64,000 nt of DNA from Microbulbifer marinus (GCF_900107725.1 NZ_FNQO01000001.1:434001-498000); one strand, 5' to 3'. Shown: positions 1 to 8,889, numbered from the stretch's first letter. Program-made: numbers and translations. The notes: generated by a model not told the origin, from the letters alone.

Positions 1-314
1 ATGCCGGCAGTTTCTTCAAGAACCCCCTGGTGGATGCGGCTCTTTACCGCAGCCTGAAGGAGGCCCACCCCGACCTGGTGGCCTTCGCCGCGGGCGATCA
101 GTGGAAGCTGGCGGCGGGCTGGCTGATAGACCGGGCCGGCTGGCGCGGCGCGCGGCGCCATGCGGTCGGTGTACACGACCGCCAGGCCCTGGTGCTGGTC
201 AACCCCGGTCGCGGCAGCGGTGCCGAGGTTACCGGCCTGGCGGCAGAGATCGCGGCGGATATTCGCAGCAAGTTCGGCGTCGACCTGGAACCGGAACCGC
301 GCTATTACCCATAA
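1..314 (+). CDS. murB: UDP-N-acetylenolpyruvoylglucosamine reductase, C-terminal part (cut by window edge)
   Basis: The reading frame is already open at position 3 and begins with A-G-S-F-F-K-N-P, the MurB motif whose serine is the proton donor in reduction of the enolpyruvyl ether. The protein ends with F-G-V-D-L-E-P-E-P-R, the type I (E. coli-like) C-terminus whose first glutamate is the other active-site residue. MurB is a cytoplasmic FAD enzyme that makes UDP-MurNAc for peptidoglycan. The N-terminal FAD domain lies outside the window. The stop is TAA at 312-314. Confidence 0.9.
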   Translation, partial: AGSFFKNPLVDAALYRSLKEAHPDLVAFAAGDQWKLAAGWLIDRAGWRGARRHAVGVHDRQALVLVNPGRGSGAEVTGLAAEIAADIRSKFGVDLEPEPRYYP

Positions 315-408
315 CCGACGGAAGTGCCGCGCTGCCGGCATCGCTGTTCCCTGGGTCGCGCGGTGGCTTCATAGAGCGGAAATCTTCAAACACAACGCGA
401 TTTTCCCT

Positions 409-1056
409 TTGGACGAGCAGAGTTTCACTTCCTGTGCTGCAGCACTCGCAAGATCGAGCCTCGACAGTGAGTGGCCCGATCTGTCCCCAGGTAAGGCATT
501 GCTGATCCGCGGCTGGCTGTCGCCGGCAGAATCCGCCGCTATGTACGAAGCATGCCTGCGGCTTTTGCAATGGGAACAGCCACTGGTGCGGCTGTTCGGC
601 AAATCCCATCCGATCCCGCGTCGCCATGCTTTTGTCGGCGATCCGGATGTGATCTACCGCTGGTCTGGCTTGGAGCAGCGGCCGCAGTCGTGGGTAGAAC
701 CGCTGGATATAATTCGGTCAAAATTGAATGACGCCGGCTTCCGATTTAACTCGGTGCTGGTCAACCATTACCGCGATGGCAAGGACAGCATGGGTTGGCA
801 TGCGGACAATGAAAAGGAGCTGGGAGAGTGGCCGGTAGTGGCCACTGTCAGCCTTGGCCAGCAGCGACGGTTGGGTTTTAAACGGCGCGATGGCACCGGG
901 CGCCTGTCACTGGATCTGCCCGATGGATCTCTGCTGTTGACGTCGGGAGCAGTGCAGCGCTATTGGCTGCATGGTGTCGCCAAAAGCGCACGCAAACTGG
1001 GGGGCAGAATCAGCCTGACTTTTCGCCATATAAACGCTCGCTATATGGTTGGCTAG
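409..1056 (+). CDS. alkB: Alpha-ketoglutarate-dependent DNA alkylation repair dioxygenase, AlkB family
   Basis: This is a 2-oxoglutarate/Fe(II) dioxygenase of the AlkB/ALKBH2-3 type, which removes 1-methyladenine and 3-methylcytosine lesions by oxidation. The iron ligands are visible as the H-x-D of M-G-W-H-A-D-N-E (about residues 131 and 133) and the histidine of Y-W-L-H-G-V (about 188), followed by the R-I-S-L-T-F-R motif that binds 2-oxoglutarate. The N-x-V-L-V-N-x-Y-R-D substrate loop is typical. The frame has no ATG before the conserved N-terminus; the next ATG at 541 would remove conserved sequence. I therefore place the start at TTG 409, with low certainty. The gene lies about 95 bases after murB. 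Confidence 0.85.
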   Translation: MDEQSFTSCAAALARSSLDSEWPDLSPGKALLIRGWLSPAESAAMYEACLRLLQWEQPLVRLFGKSHPIPRRHAFVGDPDVIYRWSGLEQRPQSWVEPLDIIRSKLNDAGFRFNSVLVNHYRDGKDSMGWHADNEKELGEWPVVATVSLGQQRRLGFKRRDGTGRLSLDLPDGSLLLTSGAVQRYWLHGVAKSARKLGGRISLTFRHINARYMVG

Positions 1057-1270
1057 AACTGGCCGGTAATTGTCTATTTGGCAGCATTTGAAGCGCTTGT
1101 CTCGCTTTCCAGCAGGGTATTTGTCTGGTATGTTGCGATAAGGCTCTGTGGATGGATCTATGCGAGGTAGGAAACCTCGTGGGCAAAAACAAGAACGCAG
1201 TCATAAGGGCGCGTGCGGCCGGGGAATTCGCGCAACGCAGCCACTGCATATATCCGTAGTTGGGGCTAAA

Positions 1271-1924
1271 TTGATCAAAGTCTTAGTGGTGGACGATCAC
1301 GACTTGGTGCGCATGGGTATATCGCGCATGTTGGGTGACGTCAGTGGTATACAGGTCGTCGGCGAGGCGAACAGCGGCGAAGAGGCGCTCGCTTTCGTGC
1401 GTGAGGCCGATGTGGATGTCATCCTGATGGACGTCAAGATGCCCGGCATGGGGGGGCTTGAGGCGACCCGCAAGCTGCTTTCCCGTTGCCCCGAAGCCAA
1501 GGTGGTCGCCGTCAGCGCGCTGGACGATGACCTGTTCCCGGGTCGATTGATGCAGGCCGGCGCCATGGGCTATGTCACCAAGGGCGCCGATCTGGAAGAG
1601 ATGGTAAAGGCCATCCGCGCCGTCGTTCGCGGCGATGTATTTATCAGCAGCTCCATGGCCACCAAGATGGCCCTGCGCAATGTCAGTGGCAAATCGGATA
1701 AAAACTCGCCGTTTGATGACCTGTCCAAGCGCGAGCTGCAAATCGCCGATATGATCGTCAACGGCACCAAGGTCGCGGATATTGCCGAGACGTTGTCGGT
1801 CAGCCCCAAGACGGTCAACAGTTACCGCTACCGCATTTTCGAAAAGCTGGGCATTCACAGCGATGTGGAGCTGACGCTGCTGGCGGTTAAGTACCATATA
1901 CTGGATCCGGAAGCTGCGCTCTAA
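1271..1924 (+). CDS. uvrY: GacA/UvrY-type LuxR-family response regulator
   Basis: The 217-residue protein has an N-terminal receiver domain (acidic pair D8-D9, phosphoacceptor D54 in L-M-D-V-K-M-P-G, K103) and a C-terminal LuxR-type helix-turn-helix (about 150-210, L-S-x-R-E-L-Q-I-A ... K-T-V-N). Length and N-terminus (I-K-V-L-V-V-D-D-H-D-L-V-R) match GacA/UvrY, the partner of the GacS/BarA kinase that activates small RNAs of the Csr/Rsm system. The start is TTG at 1271; an upstream ATG at 1148 would add 41 residues absent from the family. Placement directly before uvrC is the classical gammaproteobacterial order. Confidence 0.88.
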   Translation: MIKVLVVDDHDLVRMGISRMLGDVSGIQVVGEANSGEEALAFVREADVDVILMDVKMPGMGGLEATRKLLSRCPEAKVVAVSALDDDLFPGRLMQAGAMGYVTKGADLEEMVKAIRAVVRGDVFISSSMATKMALRNVSGKSDKNSPFDDLSKRELQIADMIVNGTKVADIAETLSVSPKTVNSYRYRIFEKLGIHSDVELTLLAVKYHILDPEAAL

Positions 1925-2004
1925 TCGTGGAGCTTGTTCTCACGGCGTAACCGGGTCCGCGGCCGCGTAATTGGCCGTACCTTCCCTTTCTAATTGACTG
2001 CCAG

Positions 2005-3819
2005 ATGTTCGACAGCAAACGCTTCCTTTCTACCGTCACCCGCAAGCCCGGCGTCTATCAGATGTTCGACGCCGATGGCAAAATCCTCTATGTGGGTAAG
2101 GCTAAGAACCTGCGCAATCGTCTCTCCAGCTACTTTCGCGCATCCGGCCTCACCGCCAAGACCATGGCGTTGGTGCAGCGTATCAACAGTATCGAAGTCA
2201 CCGTTGCCCGCAGCGAAACGGAGGCGCTGGTACTGGAGCAGAGCCTGATAAAATCCCAGCGGCCGCCCTACAACGTCATGCTGAAAGACGATAAGGGCTA
2301 CCCGTATATTTTTCTGTCGAGTAAAGACACCTTTCCACGGATAGCATTCCATCGCGGCAGCAAACGCAAGAAAGGGCAGTATTTCGGCCCTTTTCCCAAT
2401 GCATCCTCCGTGCGCGACAGTTTGAATTTTCTGCAGAAAACCTTTCGCATCCGCTCTTGCGAGGACAGCGTGTTCCGCAACCGCTCACGTCCGTGCCTGC
2501 AATACCAGATACAGCGTTGTACGGCGCCCTGCGTAGACTTCATCAGCGAAGAGGACTATCGCCAAGATGTCCGTCACGCAGAGATGTTCCTGACCGGCAA
2601 GAGCGACAAGATTATCCGTGAACTCGCCGACGAGATGGATCGCGCTTCGCGGGCGTTGGAGTTCGAGAGAGCGGCGCGACTCCGCGACCAGATCTCCGCA
2701 TTGCGGCGGCTGCAGGCCGACCAAGTGGCGGAGCGCTCCCACGGTGATGTGGATGTGCTTGGCGTGGCGAGCCAGGGAGGCAGCTGCTGTGTCCACATTC
2801 TGTTTATCCGTCAGGGCCGCATACTCGGCAGTCGCAGCTATTTCCCGGACGAGCGCCTGGGGCTGTCCAGCGCGGAGCTGCTGTCGGCATTTATTCCCCA
2901 GTTCTACCTCGGCAGCCAGCGCGAAGTACCGCGGGAGATCTTGATTTCTGAGCCTGTGGAAGACCTGGAGCCCCTGCAGCAAGCGCTGACCGAGCAAAGT
3001 GGCCGGGATGTTTCCATTGTCCACCGGCTGCGGGGTAATCGGGCCACCTGGGTAACCATGGCGCAGCAGGCGGCAGAGCAGAACCTCAATAGCCGTACCG
3101 CGGCGCAACAGAAGCTACAAAATCGTTTTGAGGCCCTGCAGGAAGCCTTGGAGCTGGAGCAGTTGCCGGAACGTCTCGAGTGTTTCGATATCAGTCACTC
3201 CGCTGGCGAGGCCACCGTCGCTTCATGCGTGGTCTTCGATACCGGTGGCCCGGTCAAGTCGGACTACCGGCGCTTCAATATCGAAAACATCCAGCCCGGT
3301 GACGATTACGCGGCCATGGCGCAGGCCCTGAAGCGGCGCTACACGCGCCTGTCGAGCGGGGAGGGCAAATTCCCCAATATTCTCCTGATTGACGGCGGCA
3401 AGGGGCAGGTGCGCCAGGCGGTAGAGGCCCTCAATGAGCTCGGCGTGGTCGGCGTTCAGATTGTCGGTGTCGCCAAGGGCACAACGCGGAAAGCGGGCTT
3501 CGAAACCCTGCACGTGGTTGCCAGTAACAAAGAGCTGGTAATGTCCGCTGATTCACCGGCGCTGCACTTGATCCAGCAGGTGCGCGACGAGGCCCACCGC
3601 TTTGCCATTACCGGCCACCGCCAGCGGCGCGACAAGAAACGGCGTGAATCACCACTGGAGGGGATTCCCGGCGTCGGTCCGGCGCGCCGCCGGGCGCTAC
3701 TGCGCCATTTCGGCGGACTGCAGGAGATTCGCCGTGCATCGGTGGACGAGATTGCCGGGGTAGAGGGAGTCAGTCGCAAGCTCGCTCAGGATATATACTC
3801 GGCATTACACAATGAATAG
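2005..3819 (+). CDS. uvrC: Excinuclease ABC subunit C
   Basis: UvrC makes the two incisions flanking a lesion in UvrABC nucleotide excision repair. The 604 residues show the expected order: GIY-YIG nuclease at the N-terminus (G-V-Y at 16-18, Y-V-G at 29-31), a UVR domain that binds UvrB (about 200-235, D-E-M-D-R-A-S-R-A-L-E-F-E-R-A-A), the RNase H-like 5' nuclease (E-C-F-D-I-S-H and L-L-I-D-G-G-K-G-Q), and tandem helix-hairpin-helix motifs at the end (G-I-P-G-V-G-P-A-R-R). Length is normal. It sits 80 bases after uvrY and is probably cotranscribed with it. Confidence 0.97.
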   Translation: MFDSKRFLSTVTRKPGVYQMFDADGKILYVGKAKNLRNRLSSYFRASGLTAKTMALVQRINSIEVTVARSETEALVLEQSLIKSQRPPYNVMLKDDKGYPYIFLSSKDTFPRIAFHRGSKRKKGQYFGPFPNASSVRDSLNFLQKTFRIRSCEDSVFRNRSRPCLQYQIQRCTAPCVDFISEEDYRQDVRHAEMFLTGKSDKIIRELADEMDRASRALEFERAARLRDQISALRRLQADQVAERSHGDVDVLGVASQGGSCCVHILFIRQGRILGSRSYFPDERLGLSSAELLSAFIPQFYLGSQREVPREILISEPVEDLEPLQQALTEQSGRDVSIVHRLRGNRATWVTMAQQAAEQNLNSRTAAQQKLQNRFEALQEALELEQLPERLECFDISHSAGEATVASCVVFDTGGPVKSDYRRFNIENIQPGDDYAAMAQALKRRYTRLSSGEGKFPNILLIDGGKGQVRQAVEALNELGVVGVQIVGVAKGTTRKAGFETLHVVASNKELVMSADSPALHLIQQVRDEAHRFAITGHRQRRDKKRRESPLEGIPGVGPARRRALLRHFGGLQEIRRASVDEIAGVEGVSRKLAQDIYSALHNE

Positions 3820-3924
3820 TCTGCTCGGGGCGTCTGGCAATGATTATGCGCTGGTGCCCCGGTGGGCGTTTCAATTTTTGCGACGGCCTGATAAGTTACG
3901 CCCACCGCAAGTACAGGGAATAGC

Positions 3925-4494
3925 ATGACTCTCGCCAACCAATTAACACTGCTACGCGTCGCACTGATACCCGTTTTTGTCGTGGTCTTCTATCTGCCCT
4001 ACAAGTGGAGCTATATCGCTTCCGCGGTGATTTTTGCCGCGGCCGCCGCTACCGATTGGCTGGACGGCTACATCGCTCGCAAACTCAACCAGAGCACGCC
4101 GTTCGGCGCCTTCCTGGATCCCGTTGCCGACAAGCTGATGGTCGCCACCGCGCTGGTGCTGTTGGTTGGCCTGCATAAAAGTCCCTGGTTCACTATCGCC
4201 GCAGCTGTGATCATTGGTCGCGAAATCGCCGTATCCGGCCTGCGCGAGTGGATGGCGGAACTCGGTAAGCGCAGTAGTGTGGCCGTTTCTTATATCGGCA
4301 AGATAAAAACTACGGCGCAGATAGCCGCAATTATTGTGCTGCTCGCTTTTGATGTGCGCGAGTATCCGGTTATGGAGGCGATTGGCTATGTGCTGCTATA
4401 TGTTGCCGCGGCGCTGACGCTGTGGAGTATGGTCCTGTATCTGCGCGCAGCCTGGCCGACCTTGACCAGCGATGAGAATAGCGGGGGCTTGTAG
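3925..4494 (+). CDS. pgsA: CDP-diacylglycerol-glycerol-3-phosphate 3-phosphatidyltransferase
   Basis: This membrane enzyme makes phosphatidylglycerol phosphate, the first committed step to phosphatidylglycerol and cardiolipin. The CDP-alcohol phosphotransferase signature D-x2-D-G-x2-A-R-x8-G-x3-D-x3-D is complete at D44, D47-G48, A51-R52, G61, D65 and D69. About five hydrophobic helices are visible in 189 residues, normal for the family. It follows uvrC by 105 bases, the conserved uvrY-uvrC-pgsA arrangement. Confidence 0.95.
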   Translation: MTLANQLTLLRVALIPVFVVVFYLPYKWSYIASAVIFAAAAATDWLDGYIARKLNQSTPFGAFLDPVADKLMVATALVLLVGLHKSPWFTIAAAVIIGREIAVSGLREWMAELGKRSSVAVSYIGKIKTTAQIAAIIVLLAFDVREYPVMEAIGYVLLYVAAALTLWSMVLYLRAAWPTLTSDENSGGL

Positions 4495-4801
4495 CCCCGG
4501 AGCTGTCGAGGAATCAGCATTCTATCCGGCCGTGTCGGTGGCCAGCGGAAGCCAGCTGAGAATTCTGGATAGTTGCACCTGCTTTCTACAATCGAGCCGT
4601 TTGGCGCGAAGCCCGGCGGCGCCAATCTGATCCGTGTTCTCGAGCTTCCGAAGACCCTTAACTTTCTCTTTTGACGTGAAGGTGCCGTGCTGTGGCTCTG
4701 AACCCGTCCGAGCAGCATAGAATCGCCGGTCTTGCGGCCCCGCGCTTAAATGCTGTGTATGAATGTCGGAGGTGGAGAGGGTACGGGGCTGAGATATGTA
4801 T
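4495..4801. other. Gap after pgsA
   Basis: About 300 bases between pgsA and the tRNA-Leu gene. I see no convincing protein gene here; open frames on either strand lack a recognisable domain or ribosome site. It should hold the 3' ends of both converging transcripts, but no strong hairpin plus T-run is visible. Confidence 0.5.
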
Positions 4802-4887
4802 TGGTGCCCGGGGCGGGACTTGAACCCGCACGGCCAGAAGCCGAGGGATTTTAAATCCCTTGTGTCTACCAATTTCACCACCCGGGC
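4802..4887 (-). tRNA. tRNA-Leu (anticodon TAA)
   Basis: Read on the minus strand, the sequence folds as a class II tRNA: acceptor GCCCGGG pairs with CCCGGGC, an AGGGA/TCCCT anticodon stem encloses a loop with anticodon TAA, there is a long variable arm, the T-loop is TTCAAGT, and CCA is encoded (4802-4804). Length 86 is right for tRNA-Leu. It lies about 100 bases downstream of tRNA-Cys on the same strand. Confidence 0.96.
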
Positions 4888-4983
4888 GGGAGGTGTGCGA
4901 GGATCTCACAGTGGTGCCCGAAGTTTGGATCGGGGCCTCGCTAGTCGCAGTGCTTCACAGGGAGAAGCCGGCGATGGAGAAAA

Positions 4984-5057
4984 TGGAGGCTAGGGTCGGA
5001 ATCGAACCGGCGTACACGGAGTTGCAGTCCGCTGCATGACCACTCTGCCACCTAGCC
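4984..5057 (-). tRNA. tRNA-Cys (anticodon GCA)
   Basis: A minus-strand cloverleaf with acceptor GGCTAGG/CCTAGCC, anticodon stem GCGGA/TCCGT around the loop CTGCAAC (anticodon GCA), T-loop TTCGATT and encoded CCA (4984-4986). Length 74. In E. coli glyW-cysT-leuZ also follow pgsA; here Cys and Leu keep that order but are transcribed towards pgsA and no tRNA-Gly is seen. Confidence 0.96.
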
Positions 5058-5125
5058 TTAACATCAAATTCAGAGCTTTCGCTCCGCCGGTTCGATGTCA
5101 CCGGCACTCTCTATTGGCCACGGGC

Positions 5126-5168
5126 GCTGGAGCTGCAGTCTGCTGCATGATCTCTATGCTACCTGGCC
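5126..5168 (-). pseudogene. Decayed 5' half of a second tRNA-Cys
   Basis: This 43-base stretch aligns without gaps to 5015-5057 of the intact tRNA-Cys (acceptor 5' strand, D arm and anticodon arm) with about 33 identical positions, including the block around anticodon GCA. The T arm and 3' acceptor strand are not recognisable beyond 5126. The acceptor 5' strand has changed from GGCTAGG to GGCCAGG. It is best read as a duplicated tRNA that lost its 3' half. Confidence 0.7.
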
Positions 5169-5661
5169 AGATATTCCCGCGCTTGGCGGAAATGAAAACG
5201 CCGCGGATTCTATCGGATTGAAACGAAAAATCCCAGCATTTTCTTATACTTACGCGCAGCGGGGCGTGTAAGAAGGCGCTATTCTAGGGACTGCTCCGGA
5301 TTAGTCAAGCACTGTAGTCACCGCCTCGGGGGCGGCGATTAAAAAGTGGGAAAGTCCGTTTTGCACAGTGGGGCAGGGCGCTTAATAACTTTTAGCACTA
5401 CTTCTAAGGAAAATATTTCTATTTGATCTAAATTTCTCCGGAGCCCGGCTGGCAATCTCCCGGCGGTGTTCAATACTTCCTTTAACTGGCTAACACAACT
5501 CCCCCAAATGTGTTTAGTAATGCCGGTAGGGCGTCCCACTAGGTACTCGCCCGCTGTGTAGTAAGGATGAAATCCTCCAAGTTTCACTCCTAATGGTCTT
5601 GGCCCTGACGCTCTCCCCCCCCCCCGTCGTCAGGGCTTTTTTTTGTCCGCGATTTGGCTGT
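5169..5661. other. Non-coding stretch ending in an orphan terminator
   Basis: No supported protein gene. A minus-strand frame at 5339-5587 exists but has no recognisable domain or good ribosome site. The plus strand ends in a strong terminator (5602-5644) although no plus-strand gene lies between pgsA and this point, so an untranslated RNA is possible. Several GGA triplets and a small AGGAT-GAA-ATCCT hairpin near 5564-5578 are present. Confidence 0.4.
5602..5644 (+). terminator. Rho-independent terminator with poly-C loop
   Basis: GCCCTGAC (5602-5609) pairs with GTCAGGGC (5629-5636) and is followed by eight T. The loop holds a run of 11 C (5615-5625), an unusual homopolymer. No annotated plus-strand gene leads into it. 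Confidence 0.8.
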
Positions 5662-6897
5662 TCAGGGGCTCTTGTCGCGCAAATTGTCTCTGTCGAGGGC
5701 TTTGACCGGCCTCCCGGCAGCCTTTTCTGCCAGTTGCCTGAATCTGTCCAGCGTCACCTCGCCGCGCTTTTCCGCCAGGCCCCGTGCGACATCGTCGATG
5801 CTGGCCTTACCATCACTGGCAGCACGGATCTCTCTGTCCAATTCGCGCATTACCCCCACTGCGCGGGCGGTGACCGGGCCAGAGGAGCGTCTCACCAACA
5901 GGCTGGGTGCCTTCTTTCCCCAGTCGGCCAGCTTGTCCATCGCCTCATCGTAGCGGCGCTGGCTGATGCCGCCGGAGCGGCGCAGTATCTCGAGGGAGTA
6001 GTACTCTGCCAGCCCCTCGACAATCCAGTCGCTCTTCTTGTCGCCGCGAATGCCGGTGGCGACATGCACCAGCTCGTGGATCATACTGCTGGTACGGTTG
6101 CCGCTGATCATCGGTCGGTCGGCGTGCATGTATAGCGAGCGGGTGCCGGACAAACCGCCGCGCCACATAGGGTCTCCGGCACTGACAACCAGCAGGTATT
6201 TGGGGAATTTGGGGAATACCTCTTTGATTTCCGGCAGGTTCCAGTTGAGGAAGGCCAGGGTGTCCTGACGGTGAATGTCCTCACCGAGCGGCGCCGCCAC
6301 CTTGGTGTCCACGCCGGCGATGATGTCCTGGCGACTGCCGATGTTGCCGACAATCATCCAGCCCTTCGGGCGCACGAAGCGGCGTCCGGCATCCTTTAGA
6401 CGGTAGTGGTGCTCGCCGATCTCAGGATAGGGAAGTGCCGACGACCAGCCCTCCGGCATCTCCAGCTGGAGTTCGGCCTTGGAGCGGCCTTTGCCGGTGA
6501 CCGACATCGGCGGAATCAGCTTGTCGCTGCGTAGGATGGCCCAGTCCTCGGTAATGCGGGAGTCGTAGCTGCCGCTGCCTTTCTTGTTGTTTATCGCAAA
6601 CCGGTAACTGAGGCTCGCTCGTGTCCCCTCGGGGCGCCAGATGGCCCTGTCATCGCTCAGTTCAAGCCCTCGATCGCTGGTGACATCTGAATAGCGACCG
6701 GAGCTCAGGTTCAGTGACAGTTTCTTGGGCAGGGTTTTCCCATCCAGCTCGATCTCCACGTGCGCAGTACCGGATTTCGGGTCGATATGCGCCGTATAGA
6801 GGAGCTTATAGGTATCGCTGAGCGCTGCCGGTGAGGCGATGGCCAGGCACAGGCAAATGAGGGTTGGGAGGACGAGAGCGGGCATCTGCTTCAGCAT
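5662..6897 (-). CDS. Secreted gluzincin-type (M61/M1-like) metallopeptidase
   Basis: The 411-residue protein begins with a signal peptide (hydrophobic 5-25, likely cleavage after A-A-L-S region). A zinc peptidase motif H-E-L-V-H lies at 274-278 and a downstream glutamate in W-I-V-E-G-L-A-E-Y-Y (E294) fits the third ligand of gluzincin peptidases. The N-terminal half is rich in beta strands, as in the M61 glycyl aminopeptidase family. An exported peptidase acting in the periplasm or outside is the reasonable inference; the substrate is unknown. It is a single gene, followed on its own strand by no clear terminator. Confidence 0.7.
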   Translation of the reverse strand: MLKQMPALVLPTLICLCLAIASPAALSDTYKLLYTAHIDPKSGTAHVEIELDGKTLPKKLSLNLSSGRYSDVTSDRGLELSDDRAIWRPEGTRASLSYRFAINNKKGSGSYDSRITEDWAILRSDKLIPPMSVTGKGRSKAELQLEMPEGWSSALPYPEIGEHHYRLKDAGRRFVRPKGWMIVGNIGSRQDIIAGVDTKVAAPLGEDIHRQDTLAFLNWNLPEIKEVFPKFPKYLLVVSAGDPMWRGGLSGTRSLYMHADRPMISGNRTSSMIHELVHVATGIRGDKKSDWIVEGLAEYYSLEILRRSGGISQRRYDEAMDKLADWGKKAPSLLVRRSSGPVTARAVGVMRELDREIRAASDGKASIDDVARGLAEKRGEVTLDRFRQLAEKAAGRPVKALDRDNLRDKSP

Positions 6898-7017
6898 GGT
6901 GTCCTGCTAGGGTTGCTGCACGGGTGAGTTTTGACAGCAAAAGAGGGTACTCGTGCCCTCGTGCCAGTTTCAAGTGCAGTCGCTGAAAGACTCGGGGGGG
7001 GAAGGGTGTCGAGAAAT

Positions 7018-7080
7018 GGGGGGCTCAGCCCCCCGCGCTCTGGCGATATGCCTGGATCTCACCAGCCTCAACCGGCTGGT
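7018..7080 (-). terminator. Tandem hairpins after the large secreted protein gene
   Basis: Two perfect inverted repeats lie just beyond the stop at 7093: ACCAGCC/GGCTGGT (7061-7080, 6-base loop) and a GGGGGG/CCCCCC stem near 7018-7035. Neither is followed by a proper T-run on the minus strand, so they may protect or end the transcript without being classical terminators. Confidence 0.4.
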
Positions 7081-7092
7081 TGGCAAGTTTGG

Positions 7093-8889
7093 CTAGGGAG
7101 AGCCGTTACCATTGGCCTCGTTCTCGCAGTTCTCGAAGCAGAAAGGACACATCGCGCTGGTTTCCACTTCCTCGGTCTCGTCTGTTACAGGATTGAAGAA
7201 CTCAACCGTGACCACATCCTTGAAAAACACCTCATTGGCACAGGTGGTGGGATTGTCCTCTGCGTCGTTCGCTACCGCCGGTGTGTAGGTTGTAGAGTAT
7301 TCGACACAGTTCTCAGCGCCGGGATCCAGCGTAGCGAATTCGGCCACCAGCACCACATCCGTATCCCCGTTACCCGCGGGATTGTTAAAGATTTTGACTT
7401 GCGTGACGGGGACGTCGCCGGTATTGCACACCTGACCGGTGGCCGTAACCTCTGCGACTACCTGATTGGCGTCGACTTTCACGGCTGCGGTACAGGATTT
7501 GTCCGGAACCACCACGACATTGACGGGAATTGTAGGGCAGTCAGCCATTGCGGGGCCGGCCGAAAGCGTATCAGTGCCGCCGTCGGTTATCGCCCCGGTA
7601 ACCGAGATCACATTGGTGCCGCCGTTGAATCCATTGACGGCAGAGCCGGTCATCGAATTCAGGTAACAGACCTTGCCATTGAGGGAGTCGAGCTCTCCGG
7701 TATCGAGTACCGGACCGGTGGGCAGATCGTCGCCGTCACACGCGAACCAGTCGAAATCGCCGTCCAGCACTCCATCGCCCGGCGGTGTATCGTCGAGATT
7801 GATATCGAAGATGGTACCGCCATTCGCCGTTACCGTTCCGAATATCGTGTAGCTAACCTGGCCATTCGTGACGGCGCCACCGTTGGCAGCTTCGCACTGC
7901 TTGGTTACCTCGAGACCGCAGCTCTCGAGCTCTCCCAGGATGAAGTCGAATAAGCGTGCGGTGATTGATTGCGAACTGCGTGTTTCGATTAGAAAAGTAC
8001 TAAAACACAAATCAGCAAGGGTCGTGCCATTTCCATCGATCTCGAATGCGCTGAGATTGATGATGCCTTCCGCGAAAATATTGGGCACCAAATCAACATT
8101 GCCATCCTTATCTAGGTGTTCCCAGTCATGGTCAGAGGCCTCCTCCAAGACTGCGTTGGCAATCGCACAAGCCTCATCCCCTGCCGCTAACCAGGCTGTA
8201 CTTGTGTCACAAGTGCCGAAGTCCAATGGGAGCGGCACCAAGCCGGGCTGGTCACCTGCTTGACCATCATCCGCATCATCTTTCCAAAGGAATGCCTCAA
8301 TTGTCGGGTCGGTACCACCCTGAATGAAATTGATCAGTAAAAGAAGGTCATTTTCACGGTGATCACCGGTAAAGGTCCCTCCAGCGATATTGGTGACGTC
8401 ATCCTGAAGGAACCAGAGGCCAATCTGGGCATTGCCGTCAGTGGAAAACCTGGTGCCACCAAATGCAATGTGCTTGTCACCATCGTACTCAACAAGAGTG
8501 GCGGCACCCGCGGTTATATTGTTTTTGTCCAGTGGAGTTCCCTCTTTCCATCGCCAATTGGCAATCTCTTGCTCATCCTTGGATCCCCCTTGAGTAAATT
8601 GCGTTCCATCGGGGTTTGTATCCACAACAAATACGGAGCCGGGGCCTAAATTATCCAACACGTCCGCCCAGTCTATGCCGGGGAAAGTAGCATCGTTGTC
8701 GTTCTCGATATCGCCTTCCAGCTCGAATGGGAAAGGTTGTGCTTCGGCCAGGGGTGACATTCCGACAGAACTGATCAGCGCAAGCCCCACAGCTCCACAG
8801 ATGGTTCTCAGTTTGACACCAAACTTTCTTCGTCTTTTGCGTCGAGACCGGCATTCCGTATCCTGATCATCCACAAGGGTTTTGTTCAT
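7093..8889 (-). CDS. Large secreted protein of unknown function, Cys-rich C-terminus
   Basis: The start is ATG 8889, which has GGAG eight bases upstream; longer frames lack a site. The 598-residue protein opens with a basic stretch (R-S-R-R-K-R-R-R-K) and a hydrophobic segment ending A-E-A before Q-P-F, a long signal peptide. The mature part is acidic (many D, E, N) with paired cysteines, and it ends in C-P-F-C-F-E-N-C followed by an N/G-rich tail. The second half resembles repeats of extracellular beta-sandwich domains (V-T-G-Q-V-C-N-T-G-D-V-P-V-T), similar in style to DUF11-type surface proteins. I do not recognise a catalytic motif. The gene stands alone. Confidence 0.7.
   Translation of the reverse strand: MNKTLVDDQDTECRSRRKRRRKFGVKLRTICGAVGLALISSVGMSPLAEAQPFPFELEGDIENDNDATFPGIDWADVLDNLGPGSVFVVDTNPDGTQFTQGGSKDEQEIANWRWKEGTPLDKNNITAGAATLVEYDGDKHIAFGGTRFSTDGNAQIGLWFLQDDVTNIAGGTFTGDHRENDLLLLINFIQGGTDPTIEAFLWKDDADDGQAGDQPGLVPLPLDFGTCDTSTAWLAAGDEACAIANAVLEEASDHDWEHLDKDGNVDLVPNIFAEGIINLSAFEIDGNGTTLADLCFSTFLIETRSSQSITARLFDFILGELESCGLEVTKQCEAANGGAVTNGQVSYTIFGTVTANGGTIFDINLDDTPPGDGVLDGDFDWFACDGDDLPTGPVLDTGELDSLNGKVCYLNSMTGSAVNGFNGGTNVISVTGAITDGGTDTLSAGPAMADCPTIPVNVVVVPDKSCTAAVKVDANQVVAEVTATGQVCNTGDVPVTQVKIFNNPAGNGDTDVVLVAEFATLDPGAENCVEYSTTYTPAVANDAEDNPTTCANEVFFKDVVTVEFFNPVTDETEEVETSAMCPFCFENCENEANGNGSP

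Noticed and set aside
4914..4983. A further tRNA-like remnant between tRNA-Leu and tRNA-Cys (starts like a tRNA 3' end, TGGTGCCCG)
   Set aside because: Beyond the first nine bases I could not pair stems or align it to a known tRNA.
5339..5587. An 82-codon minus-strand frame in the 5.2-5.6 kb gap
   Set aside because: No ribosome site, no domain and no neighbour link; it could be chance in AT-richer DNA.
6931..7953. A 340-codon plus-strand frame opposite the secreted Cys-rich protein
   Set aside because: It is antisense to a gene with a good ribosome site and signal peptide, and has no recognisable content.
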